A stretch of 64,000 nt of DNA from Crotophaga sulcirostris (taxonomy: Eukaryota; Chordata; Aves; Cuculiformes; Crotophagidae): positions 334,279-398,278 of the forward strand of contig VYZB01000213.1 in NCBI GenBank assembly GCA_013397455.1, given 5' to 3'. A program made the translations under genes and the position numbers. How positions within the stretch are numbered: position 1 is the stretch's first letter; each line of letters begins with the position of its first letter. The notes beneath the pieces are model-generated. The model searched no databases. It was not told the origin of the DNA and saw nothing but the letters and a program-made list of their open reading frames with translations. Positions 26,801-41,262 of this stretch are shown in pieces.

Positions 26801-29800
26801 CCACTGTCCATACATACTCTATGCATATTCCAAATTACACTGTTTCTGCTTCTGTTTTTCATGCAAGTCAACACTGACTGAGTATCTTTGAATTTATTTT
26901 GGAGTCCTGATACTCTTTAGGTACAAGGGGTTGATTTTTGAAGGTAAAAATCTGGTATTTTGCCATACTTTAATCCAGCTAACACCACAGTGTCACTAAC
27001 ATTCACAGAAAATTCAGTTTCTGAATAAAAAGAACAGCAATATGTAAATGCCTGAATAATGCTTTAGGCAGAGGCTTTGAAAATATATGTTATGCGTATA
27101 ATTTCTTGTCAGGCTACAAAAACACACAGCTTTTGGATGCATTCACTGTACTGAAATACTACATAAGTCGCCTTGATGCCATATAATTCATCAGAGTGCA
27201 AGAAAATGTATGTTATCACTGTTTATTTAATTTCTTTGTTAATATAAGTTATAGAGATTCAAAGAGCTTGGCCTTGAAAGGGAAGTGGTTAAGATCTCCA
27301 ATGTCACACCATTAGGAAAACTGGTCTTTCTCACATCCAATAAGTCATAAATAAGATCAACGAGCAAACTCTTACCAGAGAAATAAAGCTGATCACTAAA
27401 TTAAGAAAATTCTCTGGGTTTAGTATATTAAAAATTCATTACTTTGATTACTGCTGTGAATTCCCTTTTCTATGACTTGTGCTCTGACAGCAATTTCAAT
27501 TCAGAATCTTCTAAAATAGGAAGACTATTGAGAACTTGTGCATCAGTTCCTGTGTACTCAGATTTCCAGGCTGTACAGAACAAGTAGCTGAGACAGACTT
27601 CAGTGTTCTTTTATCAACCAGTATTGGCTGACAGAGGCATTCTGCTCCTAAATAAGTACAAATCTGCTTTGAAGTTGAAAGCTGAACTAACAGTTTGAAA
27701 ATCTTTCTATACACAAGTTAGGAACTGTTTGTATACTTCCACTTTTCTATTATTGCCAACTTCTTGCCTAAAGTTTCCCTTCAATATTTAATAATAGTGC
27801 AAATAATGACAATAACATAAATAATTATAACAATTTCAAAAAATAATGGAGAAGGACCTTCACATAAATAAATCTCAACCTAGAAGCATGCAACAGCTGC
27901 AATCAAAGTAATACCAGACCAGTTTCTGCAAAACTACTGAAGAATCCCAGGTCAAGATATTTCCAGGTTAAGAATTACAAAACCCCAGATTTGCACTAGG
28001 CTATAGTTTTCTGTGGAACTGAATATTTTACACAGGATCTAGACTGTATGAATGCACCCTACGGAGCATTCTTTACTGACTGAGAGATATTGGCTATGCA
28101 AAACCATAACTACCTTCCGTATGTTTTCCCTTTGATTTCTACTGCATGCACACCCCTTTCCAGAGCAGGCAAGCTTAAAAAAGAGAGTTGACAGCACAGC
28201 CTCTGCAGAGTCCTTCAAAATAATAGTTCAACATTCATACTCATTCAGAATGAAAACAATCACTCATGAGAAAATGCAATATTAACATTAAAAACATATA
28301 CACCTGTGCTTTTTGGATTAAACAGACTGTGGAAATACATATATATTTTAAGTATCACATCTAGTTATAGAGCCAGTAACCAAAACAATTTTAAGTCACT
28401 GAAGCACATTATACACATGAAAAAAATGTAGTTCTTAACTGCAGAAGTTGCTTAACATTCAAGTAAGCAAATCTGTAACTCTTTTGAACAATAAAATCAG
28501 GTTACAGGTCCTGCCTGTATAACCTATAAGTTAAACAGATCTAGGTTCAGCATTCAGATCTGTGTAGGTCACACATATAATGATATCTGACCAAAAACTA
28601 AAGTATATGGCTGTGTAGATCTGTGAATGACTAAAGAAAATGGGTTTGGTTGTACTATTGGTATTAAGACTAGCAGAAAAAAATGTTTCTAGACAAATGT
28701 TTTACCAAAATCATTTGGTCACACAACTTTGGGTTTTCAACAATGCAGTTATCATAAACAATTAAATACTTTATGTCTACATAGCAGCAAAGAGAAATGT
28801 ATATCTTTTGTCCTCTCTAATTAACATTCTAAATTTTCAGACTGTTAAGCATCTGATATTATTTGATATAACTGCTACTGACTTTGATATTCTTGATGGA
28901 ATTTCGTCAAGGAGCAAACCAACTACACAAGGCAAGGTTTACTTTACAGAACACAGATGCCTGCTGTCAGCAGCATTCACAGAAAAGCTCATGGAACTTG
29001 GTTTCAAAAGCATTTAAAATGAATTGCATACCTCTTATTCAGATGGAATTGAGACTGTCCGAATTGACTGTTTTTCATTTTAAAAACAATATTTAAATAT
29101 TTTAAAAAAATTCGTCCTTTATCTGATTACTACTTAATAAGTAGCTATTATTTCTATGAGTAGGTTTTCAAACTGAAAATACTACCTAATCTTTTATTGA
29201 AATCTGGCAGTTTGACTGGATTTTCATCTGTCAGTGTCCATCAGAAAATGTCATCACCACAGTGAACTCTGAACCTCACCTTACCTATGTAACAATATAG
29301 CTTCTTTTCAGTGATTACAGATGACCTTGTCACATTGTTATTATTTGTAGTTACTGGTAGTCCTGTTGATTCACAGAGTATAGGCCTTGTTAAAAATACT
29401 GTAAGCATTCAACAGAGCTTCAACACAAGATCCATGTATTTGTGTATCGCTCACTGTCTTACAGCATGGGAGTCAACCACTTACACAATTAGACTAAATA
29501 ATTCATTTTTGCCTTTTAAGAATTCCTGTTATCATTGTAGGAGAAATCTGTTCTTTTACCTTATAGAGGTAGAATGTAATCTAAAAGCAAACTATAATTT
29601 TAAACTGTGAAACTTCTCACTTTCCCTTATCTCTAATTAAATCAATGGGAGTTCTGTCAAGCTTTTTATGGAGTCACTATAATCCTAAATGAAGAATAGT
29701 ATCTTATTTTTCAAATTTCATCTTAGGACTTCTCATTCCTATCCAACTAATGATTTCCTCCAAAACAGCATTTATAACTTCTGATTTATAAAGACAAAAT

Positions 29801-30566
29801 CATATATCTTCCAACTCCAAATTCTGCCACTGCTCACCTCTTCCATGCTCACCCTTATCAGCAATTTATACTGTATCTTATGGTTATTCATACATAGCAT
29901 GAAATAATGTTACTCTGATATCAAAGTACGAATACAGCTGCAGAAAGCTAACACTGTAATCAGTTGGGCTATATCTTGCCCAAGCAAGGTTATCAAAATT
30001 TTCCCTAATATGAAGTCCAATGCAGTAGATATTTTATTTCAATTGCACAAAATATGTTCATAAAAAAAACGTGAATTCAGTGATTTATATATTCAACTTT
30101 GGAAAATAGAAAAAAATGCAGAAAGTAATTTCTATGCAAAAATATTATAAAGCACTCATTATTAAAAAACATGAGCATGACAGTGCCGGCATATTTAAAG
30201 TGTTCCTTCAGGTTCTAGAAATATTTGGGATCAACAGTATTCTCTTCAAAATAAGTTTTGGTGAAGTTGGTGAGAATTAAACCAATACAATATAAAAAAA
30301 ACCCATGAGCACAGGGAGACAGATAAATCAAAATGATATAATAACAAATACTTTGCTTGTTTTAGTATTTTGGTATGGTTTTTGTTTTGTGCAGTACAAT
30401 AGATGTACCACATGTTCTTTTCAATCAACTAGGCAAAATAACAACATGCAATTTCTGTTACTGTTTATCATATTACCATATATCCATTTACAGGTAATAA
30501 GATTAGACTCATTGCTATTCTCATTCTGTAGGCCATTTTTCATTTAATCCTCTTACATTAAAAAAA

Positions 30567-30577
30567 GGGGGGGGGGG
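30567..30577 (+). repeat. Mononucleotide G run (11 bases)
   Basis: A run of A followed directly by eleven G on the plus strand, 120 bases downstream (in gene direction) of exon 22. Likely length-variable and prone to sequencing error. Confidence 0.85.
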
Positions 30578-30696
30578 AATTTCACCTTCATGCATAATAA
30601 AAACCAAACAATGTTATCCTATCAGTAGCAACACATCCAACTATATTACATCCTATTTAGTTGATGTGACCATAGAAAAAAAAATGAGCATCTTAC

Positions 30697-30785
30697 CTCA
30701 GACCAAAGATATGTGATTGTTCATAATTGAATAAGGAATGAATTTTAGCTTCTGAATTCAAAATTATAAGCCTGTCAACGATATC
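30697..30785 (-). CDS. TBC1D32: TBC1D32 coding exon 22
   Basis: Codons 831-859 plus two bases: [20 protein letters not shown] then [29 protein letters not shown] is identical to the human residues I recall. Acceptor CCTTTGGCAG, donor GTAAGA. Confidence 0.96.
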
Positions 30786-33479
30786 CTGCCAAAGGAAGAC
30801 AAATGTAAAAAACTCACATATGGATGAAACCCAAACTATTCTTTTCTCCACATTTAAGAAGCATAGTCTCAGAGACAACAGAGCGAGTTATTATTCAACT
30901 GGGTAGGTCGAAGAGTTATTTCAATATGATATGAGAGAAAAGTTAGGCTCCTTACTGTCATGAAATCAACCAAAGCTCTGGTTTTCAACAGAGAGAAGAG
31001 AAAACACCACAAGTAAAACTCCTAGTAGTAGAATAAAAATCTAGAACTTGTCAAAGTAAACTGTCTTCATAAAAAGTATTCTTATTTAAAATACAGCAAA
31101 ATCATACTTTCCTTCCTAGATTTTTTGGGGGCAGTAGAGGAGAGGGCTGTGAAGAATGCAGTTTTTCCACATAGTATGGTCACAATAAAATTCACAATAA
31201 AACAATTCAACTCAGACCTTAAGGCTGCTCACAAAATCAGTAATACAAGCAATTGATTTGTTTGGGGTTTAAGGTTTTTTATTTATTTGCACATATAAAG
31301 AGTTAAATGCCAAGGGATATTTCTCTGACAACAACCTCCTTCTCTCTTCTGTATATCAAAGCTTGGAGCCTGCAAAAAAGTAGAAGGAGCATACACAGAG
31401 AGAGGACTATACAGAAAGTAGACCAAGCTCTGATTTGGGACTTTAGGCAGGAAGATAACGAATGATGTCCAACACAAAGTCTGATCAGAAGAAGTCTGAT
31501 CACTGCTTAATTCGAGAGTTTAGCTTTAATATTACAGGTAAGATGTCACCTACTTTGAATACTTAAGATACACCACCTAAATATAAGATTCTCTATAATT
31601 ACTGTAAAAGAGAAAATAATTTCATCTGCTTTAACATGTCTTTCAAAGCTACAGATATGAAGTGTAACTTCCAAGCTAGACTCCATTGCATATGTGTACC
31701 ATACAACTCTCAAAGGAAGAGTAGAGGCAGGAAAAAGGACCTTGATTCATCAGTTCCATTTGCTAAAATATTCTTATATGGCAAAATTTAAAAAAAAAAT
31801 CTGGTACGTATTAAGAAAAATTTTCCTAAGGGCACAAAATAAAAGCCTGATTAGTCAACAGTTAGAAGGAGCAAAAGCCCAACTGATAACCTCTTCATTT
31901 GATGATGCAACTAGTTAGCCAAAAATATAAAGGAGGAAAAGATGTTTAAATCCTATGTATTTAAGAAAAAAAGGGCATACAAAGATGCTTACATTCTGTG
32001 TTCTGTAATCAAATATTAAATATTACAAGTTAGATACTGTTGCAATGTGACATTATTCAGAAATATAGAAAAATTAAGCACACAAAGAAATTAGGTCTTC
32101 TAATGGCACCAAAGTTGTTTTACATTGCTTTCCACTATAATTACATCTGGTCTTCAGCTTTCTGAAATCACTGGCCAAAAACGAGGTACCAACAAATCTA
32201 CATACCTGTTTAAAATCTGGAGGTTTGTGACTACTGAGACTTAGAAATTATATGTTAAATTAACATTAAATGAAGTGACTATTTCCCTTCTGTAACTTAA
32301 TCATCTTGGATGTCTAGTTTAGGCTTAGAAAGCCCAGTGTTGTCCAGCAGTTAAGTGAGACAAATCCCTTTCAAAACATCTGTAATAGTTCAAGGACCTT
32401 TGAAGAACTGTATTAGTATTATTACTTCTGGTAACCTACAGAATTCCATGAAAATGTTGAAGTCCCTCAACACTCAAAACAACATAGGCTTTCAAAAGTC
32501 ACAAAAACTTTACTTAAGATCTACCCTAATCTGAAAGTTCTCAAATATGTACCAACATGTATACATCTCCCCTGCTCCTGCTGCCTCAGAAAATTCAATG
32601 ACTGAACAAAACTATCCATTGGTGAACACACCAACATTGAGTGGATTGGAAAAATGAAATTTATCATCCCATTTCCTCCTGAAATGATCAAAACAGTATT
32701 AAAAAAAAGAACTACAAAAATCCCTTCCAAACATAACATATATTATTATGATATGCACTGTCTAAACAACTTAAAACTACCACGAATCCAGAGTTTAGCA
32801 GTTTAGCTTGTGCACTTTAACACAACAATTCAAAGTGCTACCTCACTAGCAAAAAATCTGCTCCTAACTGCCACTCAAGGTCACAAATTAAATTTGTCTG
32901 TGCTTTGTAGATGGAAAAAGTCCTAATGGATTGCAGTTGGATAAACTAAATACAGAAATAGTAATATTATTTTACTTAGGACTAAAATATGCCTTAATCA
33001 GTAACTTTGCAATTAAAGATTTCTTCTGCGTGTGAATCATCTGTGCTGTTAAGAAAGCCTGAGTTTTATTGTACGGTTGTTTGGTTTTTTTTAATTTTTG
33101 TTTAAATCCAAAGATAGTGTGATAGAGCAATATTATATAAAACAAAAGCATAGATGTTCCAACATTTTCCAGCATGTAACTGCATGCACATACAGAGGTG
33201 TTTTCCATGGAAAAACACAATTATAACACAAGCCAGGAAAGATGACCTTTAAATTAGGCATAAAAATTTATATTATCTTTAGTATTTCAAAACAAAAATT
33301 TAGGTTAACATGAAGTGATATGTGCATATACTGCCCTCATGCTGTACATAATACAAAATGCATAAAATTTCAAAATCTTTCAACAAGAAAACTTATTCTA
33401 TCTTTACAGTAACAATTTCTCAGGAAAAATGTCTTCAGCAAAGTATTTATTTTTCTTTCAGAATGAAAACTGTACTTAC
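30786..33479 (-). other. TBC1D32 intron 21
   Basis: AT-rich intron of 2.7 kb. I see no repeat or RNA gene that I can name in it. Confidence 0.75.
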
Positions 33480-33596
33480 AATTATATCTGTAGGCACTTC
33501 GCGGAGTGAATACATTGGTTTATTTGGTATATCTTTTTTACTCAGGAGCTCATACACTGTAGGGAAACTGAGTAAGTTTATCAGGAACAGAAAAGA
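33480..33596 (-). CDS. TBC1D32: TBC1D32 coding exon 21
   Basis: Codons 792-830, phase 0 at both ends: [20 protein letters not shown] then [19 protein letters not shown]. Human has SFLSLVNLLSYPTVYELIRN and [11 protein letters not shown]. Acceptor TTTCTCCAG, donor GTAAGT. Confidence 0.95.
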
Positions 33597-34189
33597 CTGG
33601 AGAAAGAAAAAAAGAAGGGGTCAAAAGGGAATGATAATCATTTAAGTATAACCAAGTAAACATTAACAATTATTTGTAGGCTGAACTTGACATAAAGAGA
33701 ACTGCCTAAAATATGACTGTAAACCCTGACAGGTGAATATATAATCTAAAAGGGCAGTAGTGCCTGCGAAACATGTGTTATCTATTAAATTGTACAAGAA
33801 ATTTTGAAAATTATAATATTTTCATTATCAAATAATTCTAAAATCTAGAGACATAACATACTCTAAAACACATCACTCTCCCTGATCTTACTACAGTAAT
33901 CGGAACACTAACTGATGGCCAGTATTTTAAAGACTTTCATTTTTGTCATGATTGTTATTTATTATTTCATATTGACTCTAATGGATTCTTGGCACTGTGA
34001 CCTGCTATGCAACGTAAGAATCCTTTCAATCAATCATCATATAAGTAATGTATTACACAAATTTTACCCCATGTGCCAAGGAGCAGGTACAGTCACAACA
34101 GAAGAAGTTTACAGAAAGGTATGTATCATCGTATCTGAAATACAGCACTGATTTTTCTGGTCTATATAGAGGACTAAGTAATTTCTCAC

Positions 34190-34308
34190 CTTCTTACAGC
34201 TTTGGTCAATAGGGTCAACTGGAGTAGATTTGGGTTGGGTTATCCTCAAATCATCATTTCCACACTCCAAAAGAGCCCATAATTCAGTCACAAATGCCTT
34301 TATAAAGC
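34190..34308 (-). CDS. TBC1D32: TBC1D32 coding exon 20
   Basis: Codons 752-791: [20 protein letters not shown] then [20 protein letters not shown]. Human has [20 protein letters not shown] and KSTPMDPIDRSCQK. Acceptor TTATCTTAG, donor GTGAGA. Confidence 0.95.
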
Positions 34309-35795
34309 CTAAGATAAATGTTTTTTCTAATCATGAGAATGGCAAGAATAACCGAAAAACAATTTTCATCTTAAAAAAACATTTCACACCACAATTCTAA
34401 CTTACATTCTTAAAATTCTGTATATCATGGACTAAAATCTCAAAAGACAGACTGCCTGAGGGTTACTCTCCTGCTATTTTCAGTCCTGTAGTCAAACTAT
34501 CTTTCTACAGCTGTCTGCTTATATTCAGCCTAAAATCTACTGCAACAGTTTGCAAAGACTATTATACTAGAGTAGGATGATGTTTACGTATCATACATGC
34601 AAATGAGCTGCTGATCTTCTTTAACAAGTTATCTGCTACAGTTCAAAGCATAGTTAGTATTGGCTCTGTGGTTTTCAAAATACAGACTTACTGTAACTCA
34701 TTAATAAATGAAAACATACCACAAAGAAAAGTTAAGGACTGAAAATATATTTTTAAGAGAAGCACTTCCAGGTGCATTTAAAATATTAAATATTAAATAG
34801 AAGAGCCACGTAATTTACAGGCTTAACACAAACTTCACATACATTACATAGCCTCCTCTCAGGGTTGAAAAATCAATATTGACTATTTTTGGTCTACTAT
34901 CTGTCTCTGATGTCAAGGGCCATAAGAAGCAACTTGGCTGAGAACTTCAAACAGACAGATGGGTTAATTCTCAAGTAGATCTGCTCCCTGCTTTCTGAAA
35001 GATCCTAAAGGCATAAATTATAAGCAACTAACAGTCAGTTTCCTTGACTGGCGTAATCTGCCTGCCTTTCTGAAAGTCTTGCAGTAAAGCCATTTTTATT
35101 ACACGCAAGCCACTTCTAGATACTCAGAGAGAATATCTGGAACTTTTGCACCTCATGGACTTCCTTAGTAACTTAAGACAGTGGCTTTACCTCAATGATA
35201 AGATTCTAGTTTTAAAATAACAACTACCTAGAAAGTCGGGTGATATGGCAATAGTTCAGTTATCTGATAATAAATCTGAAGGGACTTTGTAATATGGGTT
35301 GATATGTGAGAAAAACAGTCAATTCAGACAGTCTCAATTCCATCTCACTATTGTACGACAGCACCAATGACATTCAGGCCTTTGCAGTTTCTTAGTCCTT
35401 GAGCAGCCACTAACCACGGAAAAGTACATACAACTTACAGAAATCAACAGTTATTCACTCTCATCTGTAGATCTATAAGAAACACTTATTTTTTAACAGA
35501 TATAAATGTCTTCATGCACATCCAGGAAACTTCTGGAAACTCAAACCAATGAAGTAAAGATTTTGCATAATGTCAGTAAAAAAACCCCAATCCTACATCA
35601 AGATAAGTGAATGACTTAAAAGTTGGAAAGAATAAATTTCCATCAAGAAGAAATCAATAGACATTTAAGTAGCCTTTGCTAATACTGCATAATTATTCCA
35701 CTTAATTGATGTTTTTTTAACATCTTTCTCACTGTGTTTTTCTAATACGCAAGACGGTATGCAATTATTCATAATAAATGAATTCTTCAATTTAC

Positions 35796-35883
35796 CTGAA
35801 CTCTGTAGAGCTATTGCACCTGTTGGTGTTGCTGCAATTTGTGTAACAATCACTCTATTATCAAACTCTTCATAGTCATTTGC
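35796..35883 (-). CDS. TBC1D32: TBC1D32 coding exon 19
   Basis: Codons 723-751 plus one base: ANDYEEFDNRVIVTQIAATP then TGAIALQSS. Human has GVMVTQVAATAAGATALQSSG. Acceptor CTAGCAG, donor GTAAAT. Confidence 0.93.
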
Positions 35884-36433
35884 CTGCTAGTAATACATAT
35901 AAAAGCACAGTGTTACTTATTCAGAGGGCATGAAACTCTGAAATGACCTCTTAAATATTGATTTCTCCTACACTTTTTCACATGCAACATCAGCAATGAA
36001 TACAAACGTTAGTATTATGGTTTTTTGTACGCATTCAGTAGCTTGCCTGTAACATCATGTTTTTTCTCTTAAAATGCATCTTACCCGATTTTTTTTACAT
36101 TTCAAGTATTGTCTAGCATATCTAGATTTCAACACCACCTACCAATTTGATCGAGAAAAAATTGTAAGAAAAAAAGAAAAAATATTTGTCATAACATTTC
36201 AAAAAAAGTCAGAAAAACTAAATATATGCCTGGCATTCTGAAGATGAGTAACTTCCAACAAACTTAAATCAGTGTGGCACCAATATCAAAGATGATAAGC
36301 TACATTTTCAGTATATTTTTGCAAAAATTAAGTGACAAAATGGTTTCTGGATTGGCTTTCTTATTATTTTATATCTTCATTATTTTATTATAATTAAAAG
36401 AAAGCAAAACTGTACAAACTCTGCAAAGCTTAC

Positions 36434-36572
36434 CTGGAGTTTTTTCGATAAACTGCTGAACATAAAGTTAACACAGTCATTCATGGCACCTGTACTGTGA
36501 AGCAGAAATAGTCCTTTGGGTGTGGCAGAATAATTCAGCAAGGCATCTAACAAAGTCTCTTCCCATAACAAA
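36434..36572 (-). CDS. TBC1D32: TBC1D32 coding exon 18
   Basis: Codons 676-722: [47 protein letters not shown]. Human has ILSWEDILLDDLLNFAATPK, GLLLLQRTGAINECVTFMFS and RYAKKLQ. Acceptor CTCTTGCAG, donor GTAAGC. Confidence 0.95.
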
Positions 36573-38221
36573 CTGCAAGAGTAGCAAAATAATAATTTAA
36601 AGAGATACATTAAAAAACATGGCAAAAAAGGAGAACAACAGTCCCTAACTTTGACAACACCACTTCATTCACTGGACTCTATGTCTACTCTATATGTTTA
36701 CTCTACATTAGTTTAAAAAAGCATGTGAGAGAGTTAAAAGATGTATTAGACTGGTACAAACATTCAAACTGGTCTTGGCAAAACTAAGATTAGGTAGAAA
36801 CGTAGAACAGAAAGATGATGTAACGGGCAACCCAAAAGACCCATGCCATCCTTTAAATGTACTTATGACTTACTATCTAACTCTAGAGAAGTCTTCTAAG
36901 GTTTTAATATGCCAGTTACAAATTGGCAAAGCGGGCAATAAAAATTCGCATTTGAGGAGATAAAGGCTCGTGCCAGGAACTAGTACAGAATTATGAAATT
37001 AAAGTGCTATGTATACACAACAGTTTCATGTATTTACAGCAGTAAATGGAAAATATTTTCTACAGACATAGTGGGAAGAACAACAATTGCAAGAATAAGT
37101 ATGATGATGCCCTCTGCCCTACAAAATACTCTATACCCTAAAAAGGAAAGTGAAGCAATTACATTACCTTTGACTAGGTACAATCCCTGCAGGTATCACT
37201 AGACTCTTGTGATTCTTCTTCTCTAAAAGCATTTACTTACTGGATTTTCATCTCTAGTTTTCATTTCCCATTTTTTACCCCTATCACAATCAAGCAGCAT
37301 GCATCATGCAGCTTTTCTCATAGCAGTCATCCAGCATCCCATCACTTGTCCTGCACAATCCCTGTCATGTCATGTTTAGAAGCAAAAATTTCACCCAGAA
37401 ATACAACAGCATATCTTGTTCCACAGTTAAATTAAAAATCTAGATGCCAGCAGGAATCTGTAACTTATGTCAATGGTAGTGTTTAGTGACAGATTCCTCA
37501 GATTCCTACATTTGTAGATTTCTTTTTACCACTAGATTTGAATTGCTGCAACCAATCCACATGCCATCACTACAAACTAGAGTAACAGTTGTCAAGGTAT
37601 CTTTGCAAATTATACATGAAATTTATGGTAAAGTATAAACAAGAATCTACTTAATTGACTAGATTCTGCACTAGTATCACCATCATCCTGAATTTTCAGG
37701 CTCAGAAATATTCGTATATTTCTCATCTTAATGCATACAAACATCTGTAAAGGGACATTAAGTTTTACTATAAAGGGAATTATGCATTTCCCTTAGTAAG
37801 TGTTAGGCTTTCTGTCAGAATGCTGCCAATCGTGCTACATATTTTGAAGGTGTAGATACCATTCAGCAGAACAGCATTTTAATTTAACACCACATCAAAG
37901 TCATAAGATAAGCTCTGACAGCTACTTTGTTTTATGCTTTCTAATTCACATTTTCCTCAAACCAATTTCTGTAGTCAGAGAGGATCAACTGTAAGTCAAT
38001 TTTATATAGATTAGACACAAGTCTGAAAGCCAAGAAAGTCCTGAATATTCAAGAACAGTTTTGTAACTCTATTGAGGCCTATGCTAGGATGACTTCACTC
38101 CCTCTATCTACCTCAATGCTTCTGGCAAAAAAACCACAGTATTATAAGATGCTTCAACTGTGGATAATGTAGCAGTGTGTGTTCGCGCTTGTGCATGTGC
38201 ATAAATTAAGCACCAACTTAC

Positions 38222-38304
38222 ACGTTTTTTGACTCTAAACTTATTGATGAAGTCGAGTCTGCACCAGTTACAGGAGTGGGTACTCTTTCTGAAAGCAAAC
38301 TTGT
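38222..38304 (-). CDS. TBC1D32: TBC1D32 coding exon 17
   Basis: Codons 649-675 plus two bases: TSLLSERVPTPVTGADSTSS then ISLESKN. Human has MSLLSERIPTPASGTDSVSS. This is a Ser/Thr/Pro-rich, probably disordered linker. At the donor, AAC GT|gtaag is preferred over AAC|gtgtaag because only the first restores frame into exon 18. Confidence 0.92.
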
Positions 38305-38593
38305 CTGTGAAAAAAAATAAATAAATATTTCCTTACTGTTTATTTGCACCATTTTTAAACTCTAGATTCTGCTTGGTCTCTTGTTATATATCAGAAAAAT
38401 AAGAGTAAACAGGTTGTAGTCCAGCCTTTGGCACAGAACACACTACTCCACTGCATTTTTTGTTCCAGAAAAGTTTACTTTTAATATTTTCATTGGATAT
38501 AAAGCATTTTAAAGCTTGTACATTTTTCATTTTTTGTTAAAATTAGAAAGCACTTTAAAAAAAATTAAATGGAGACTCCTACAGCAAAAAATT

Positions 38594-38621
38594 GGGAGAG
38601 GGGAAGGGGAAAGGGAAGGGG
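38594..38621 (+). repeat. G-run polypurine tract, possible G-quadruplex
   Basis: Five runs of three or four G separated by short A/GA loops (38594-38596, 38600-38603, 38606-38609, 38613-38615, 38618-38621). Lies on the template strand of TBC1D32 in intron 16, about 300 bases upstream (in gene direction) of exon 17. Confidence 0.75.
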
Positions 38622-41262
38622 AAAGGTCAGAAAGTAACTCTTTATTCCAATTCTGTCACAGGTAATAGAAATAACAGCCTCTAGAGTCAACAACTCAATA
38701 CCAAATTTATTAAGTAATTCTGGCTATTTATCGATTCATAAATTATATAAATTTATCTATATAGTTATCGATATAAGTAGAGCAACAGACAGACAAATAT
38801 ATATACATATTTTTATATTTGATAGAGTTTCTAATTTAAATTATACTTGAAAATAATTGGTGCGAGACACTGTATATTTAAGATTAATGATTTAAGCTGG
38901 TTCATATTTCTAGGGATAAAAAGCATATTGCACCATTCAAAAGAAAGTGGGCAGTCATAAATTTACTCTCTTATAAACATGATCTAATAAATGCACGAAA
39001 CATTCCTCTATTAAAGTAGTAACATATCCTGGATGTGGTAAGTTCCTCTTTTATTACCATCTGTACAAATTCTGTCCTAGAATTCCAGCAGAATCTGCCA
39101 AGAACAGGATTGTTTCTCCACCAGTCTTAAAACTCCAGAAGATATATGAAATAGGAGGACACAAATCACCAGTCTATCCATTAAAAAATTGTCACTACTG
39201 CTTGGATAGAGTCCACCAAAAGCCTCCATTTTTGCTTCACTATAAATGGTAAAATATTTTATAAACTGCAGATGTTTTAAAATTGAACAATGACAGAAAA
39301 CAATTTAAGAAGTAATCAAGAGGGCAGAGCTGGAAATGTGACTTTCCTGTACTATCTCGTTAATTCCTGAAGTCCTGAATAGGTAGATTCCACTCCAACC
39401 TCATTTTAACCTCCAATGTGATGTGAAGAAATGGAATTTTCAGTTAAATGTTTCATGATTCTTTTTAAATTTGACACATTCAGCCTACTTATCTTGTATG
39501 GGTCAAAACAATTTGTCTAAATGTTATTCTATACCCTAATAAAGGATTTTAATGCACAAAGAAGTCATTTGTACATATGCAAATGCTGTGGTGTTTTACA
39601 TCAAATAACTGGAAATGCCCATCAAAAGCATATCTGTCTGCCTGCGATAAACATTAAACAAAGTAACAGGTTAGTTGAAGTAAGACTGACTAGTTAAACA
39701 GGAAAGCATAAAAAGACATTGTTGAGTGATGTAAATTACAGCATGATTCAAGTGAATTGAACTCCTTAATTCAATAAAATCCTAAAGTTCTCAATGCAAG
39801 GAAGAATGTAAGCTTCAAAATCTGCATTTTTTTATAATCAGAAACAGAATTTGCCATGATATAGTTATAACTGTAAATATTAATATATTTTTTTCAATCA
39901 AAACGTATGCTTTCATTATAATAGTCATATAGGAAAACAGTGAGAAATACCCACAAGCTGGTGATTTAAGTCTCTCCTCTATTTGTGTTCTGTCCTTCTG
40001 ATACTTTCTGCCTCAGTTTACATTGTGACTATATCATTAAAATTTATAATCATAATAAAATTATACAGCATTTGACAGGAAGAATAGCTTCCATTTTCTC
40101 TCCATTGTATTCAATCTCTCTCCTGCTTCCTCCCCTTTAGAAAGAATCTTTAGGTGTTTAGTCAGTTTTTAATTCGCTTTTGGTCTGCTCCTTCTCTAAT
40201 AAAATCATTTACAATCACGAGAGGAAAAAAAAAGAGATGGTTCCATTCTTCAGCATAAAATTAAATAGCACAGCTAAATTTTGGGTTTCCACTACGAGTT
40301 CTAATATCTATAGTTTAAATATGTTTTAAGTTTAGCTGGAAGTCAAAGTTGAAGCTTTGTACATTACACTTCCCTAAATGCCGCCAGTGTTATTTTCATG
40401 ATTCCAATGTTTGTTTGAATTTTACTTCACTGAGAACTTTTTGAAAACTGCTCTTGCAGCATCTGCTGTCATTTTTCCATCTTAACTATTTTTTTACAGT
40501 AATAGATAAGAATTTTTACATTGCATATGGATATCAGAACAACAAAAATATAAAAGCTTCATGAATAAAGCAGAGATCCATATACCTTGTTCAGTAAATT
40601 TATAACAGAAAGCAAAGTACATAGAACTGTTGGACTCAACCTTTTTCCTGCAGAAAAAAACAATAGACTAACAATCAAACTGAAATTGAAGTACAGGCAT
40701 TATACTTCATAGGATATCCAAATACACAGGTAAGACAAAAGCTCCTGTCTGGCACTTCTCATTATGTTCCCCTGAGAACATTTCTATGGCATCTAACTAT
40801 TTAAGTAAAATATTTGGTATCTCCTTTTTTTCTCTATGTCTCCCACCAAAATTAACAAGTTTAACCTAAAAATTACCAAGACCACATCTCAGTTTCTCCT
40901 ATCAAAATATTGCAAAATAAGAGTGAAGACTAGATCTGAGGTGGCACTGGCTATCATGACACCAGGTGGCCTCTGGCATTAAGGATAATGTATAGAAAGG
41001 AGTTATCCGTGAATGATAGATCTATTGATGCATCTTGACAGTTCCTGGTTTAATCTTAAGGTACAGAAGTCTTAAACTAAGCTTCTGCTAGGTTCACATA
41101 CAGAAGGAAAATTTGAAAAGTAGAACTTCATTTTTGGAACAATTCCAAGCATTATCTCACAACTTAAATATAAGCAACCTAAAGCAAAGAACATCTATTA
41201 CATAAGCTGAACCTCTTACAATAAGATTTTTTCCAGTCTTCCCAATCTAAAACAAGATTTAC

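Larger units (their letters stand above)
21055..30696 (-). other. TBC1D32 intron 22 (9.6 kb)
   Basis: AT-rich intron with a CR1 fragment at 22.4-22.9 kb, a possible LTR remnant at 23.7-23.8 kb, A-rich runs near 23840 and 26680, and an 11-base G run at 30567. No further exon is supported. Confidence 0.8.
33597..36433 (-). other. TBC1D32 introns 18-20 (with exons 19 and 20 between)
   Basis: Introns at 33597-34189, 34309-35795 and 35884-36433. All are AT-rich. Nothing beyond ordinary short A/T runs is seen. Confidence 0.7.
36573..41262 (-). other. TBC1D32 introns 16 and 17 (with exon 17 between)
   Basis: Introns at 36573-38221 and 38305-41262. Intron 16 carries a G-run polypurine tract at 38594-38621 and an AT-rich patch near 38720-38860. 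Nothing else is recognised. Confidence 0.7.
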
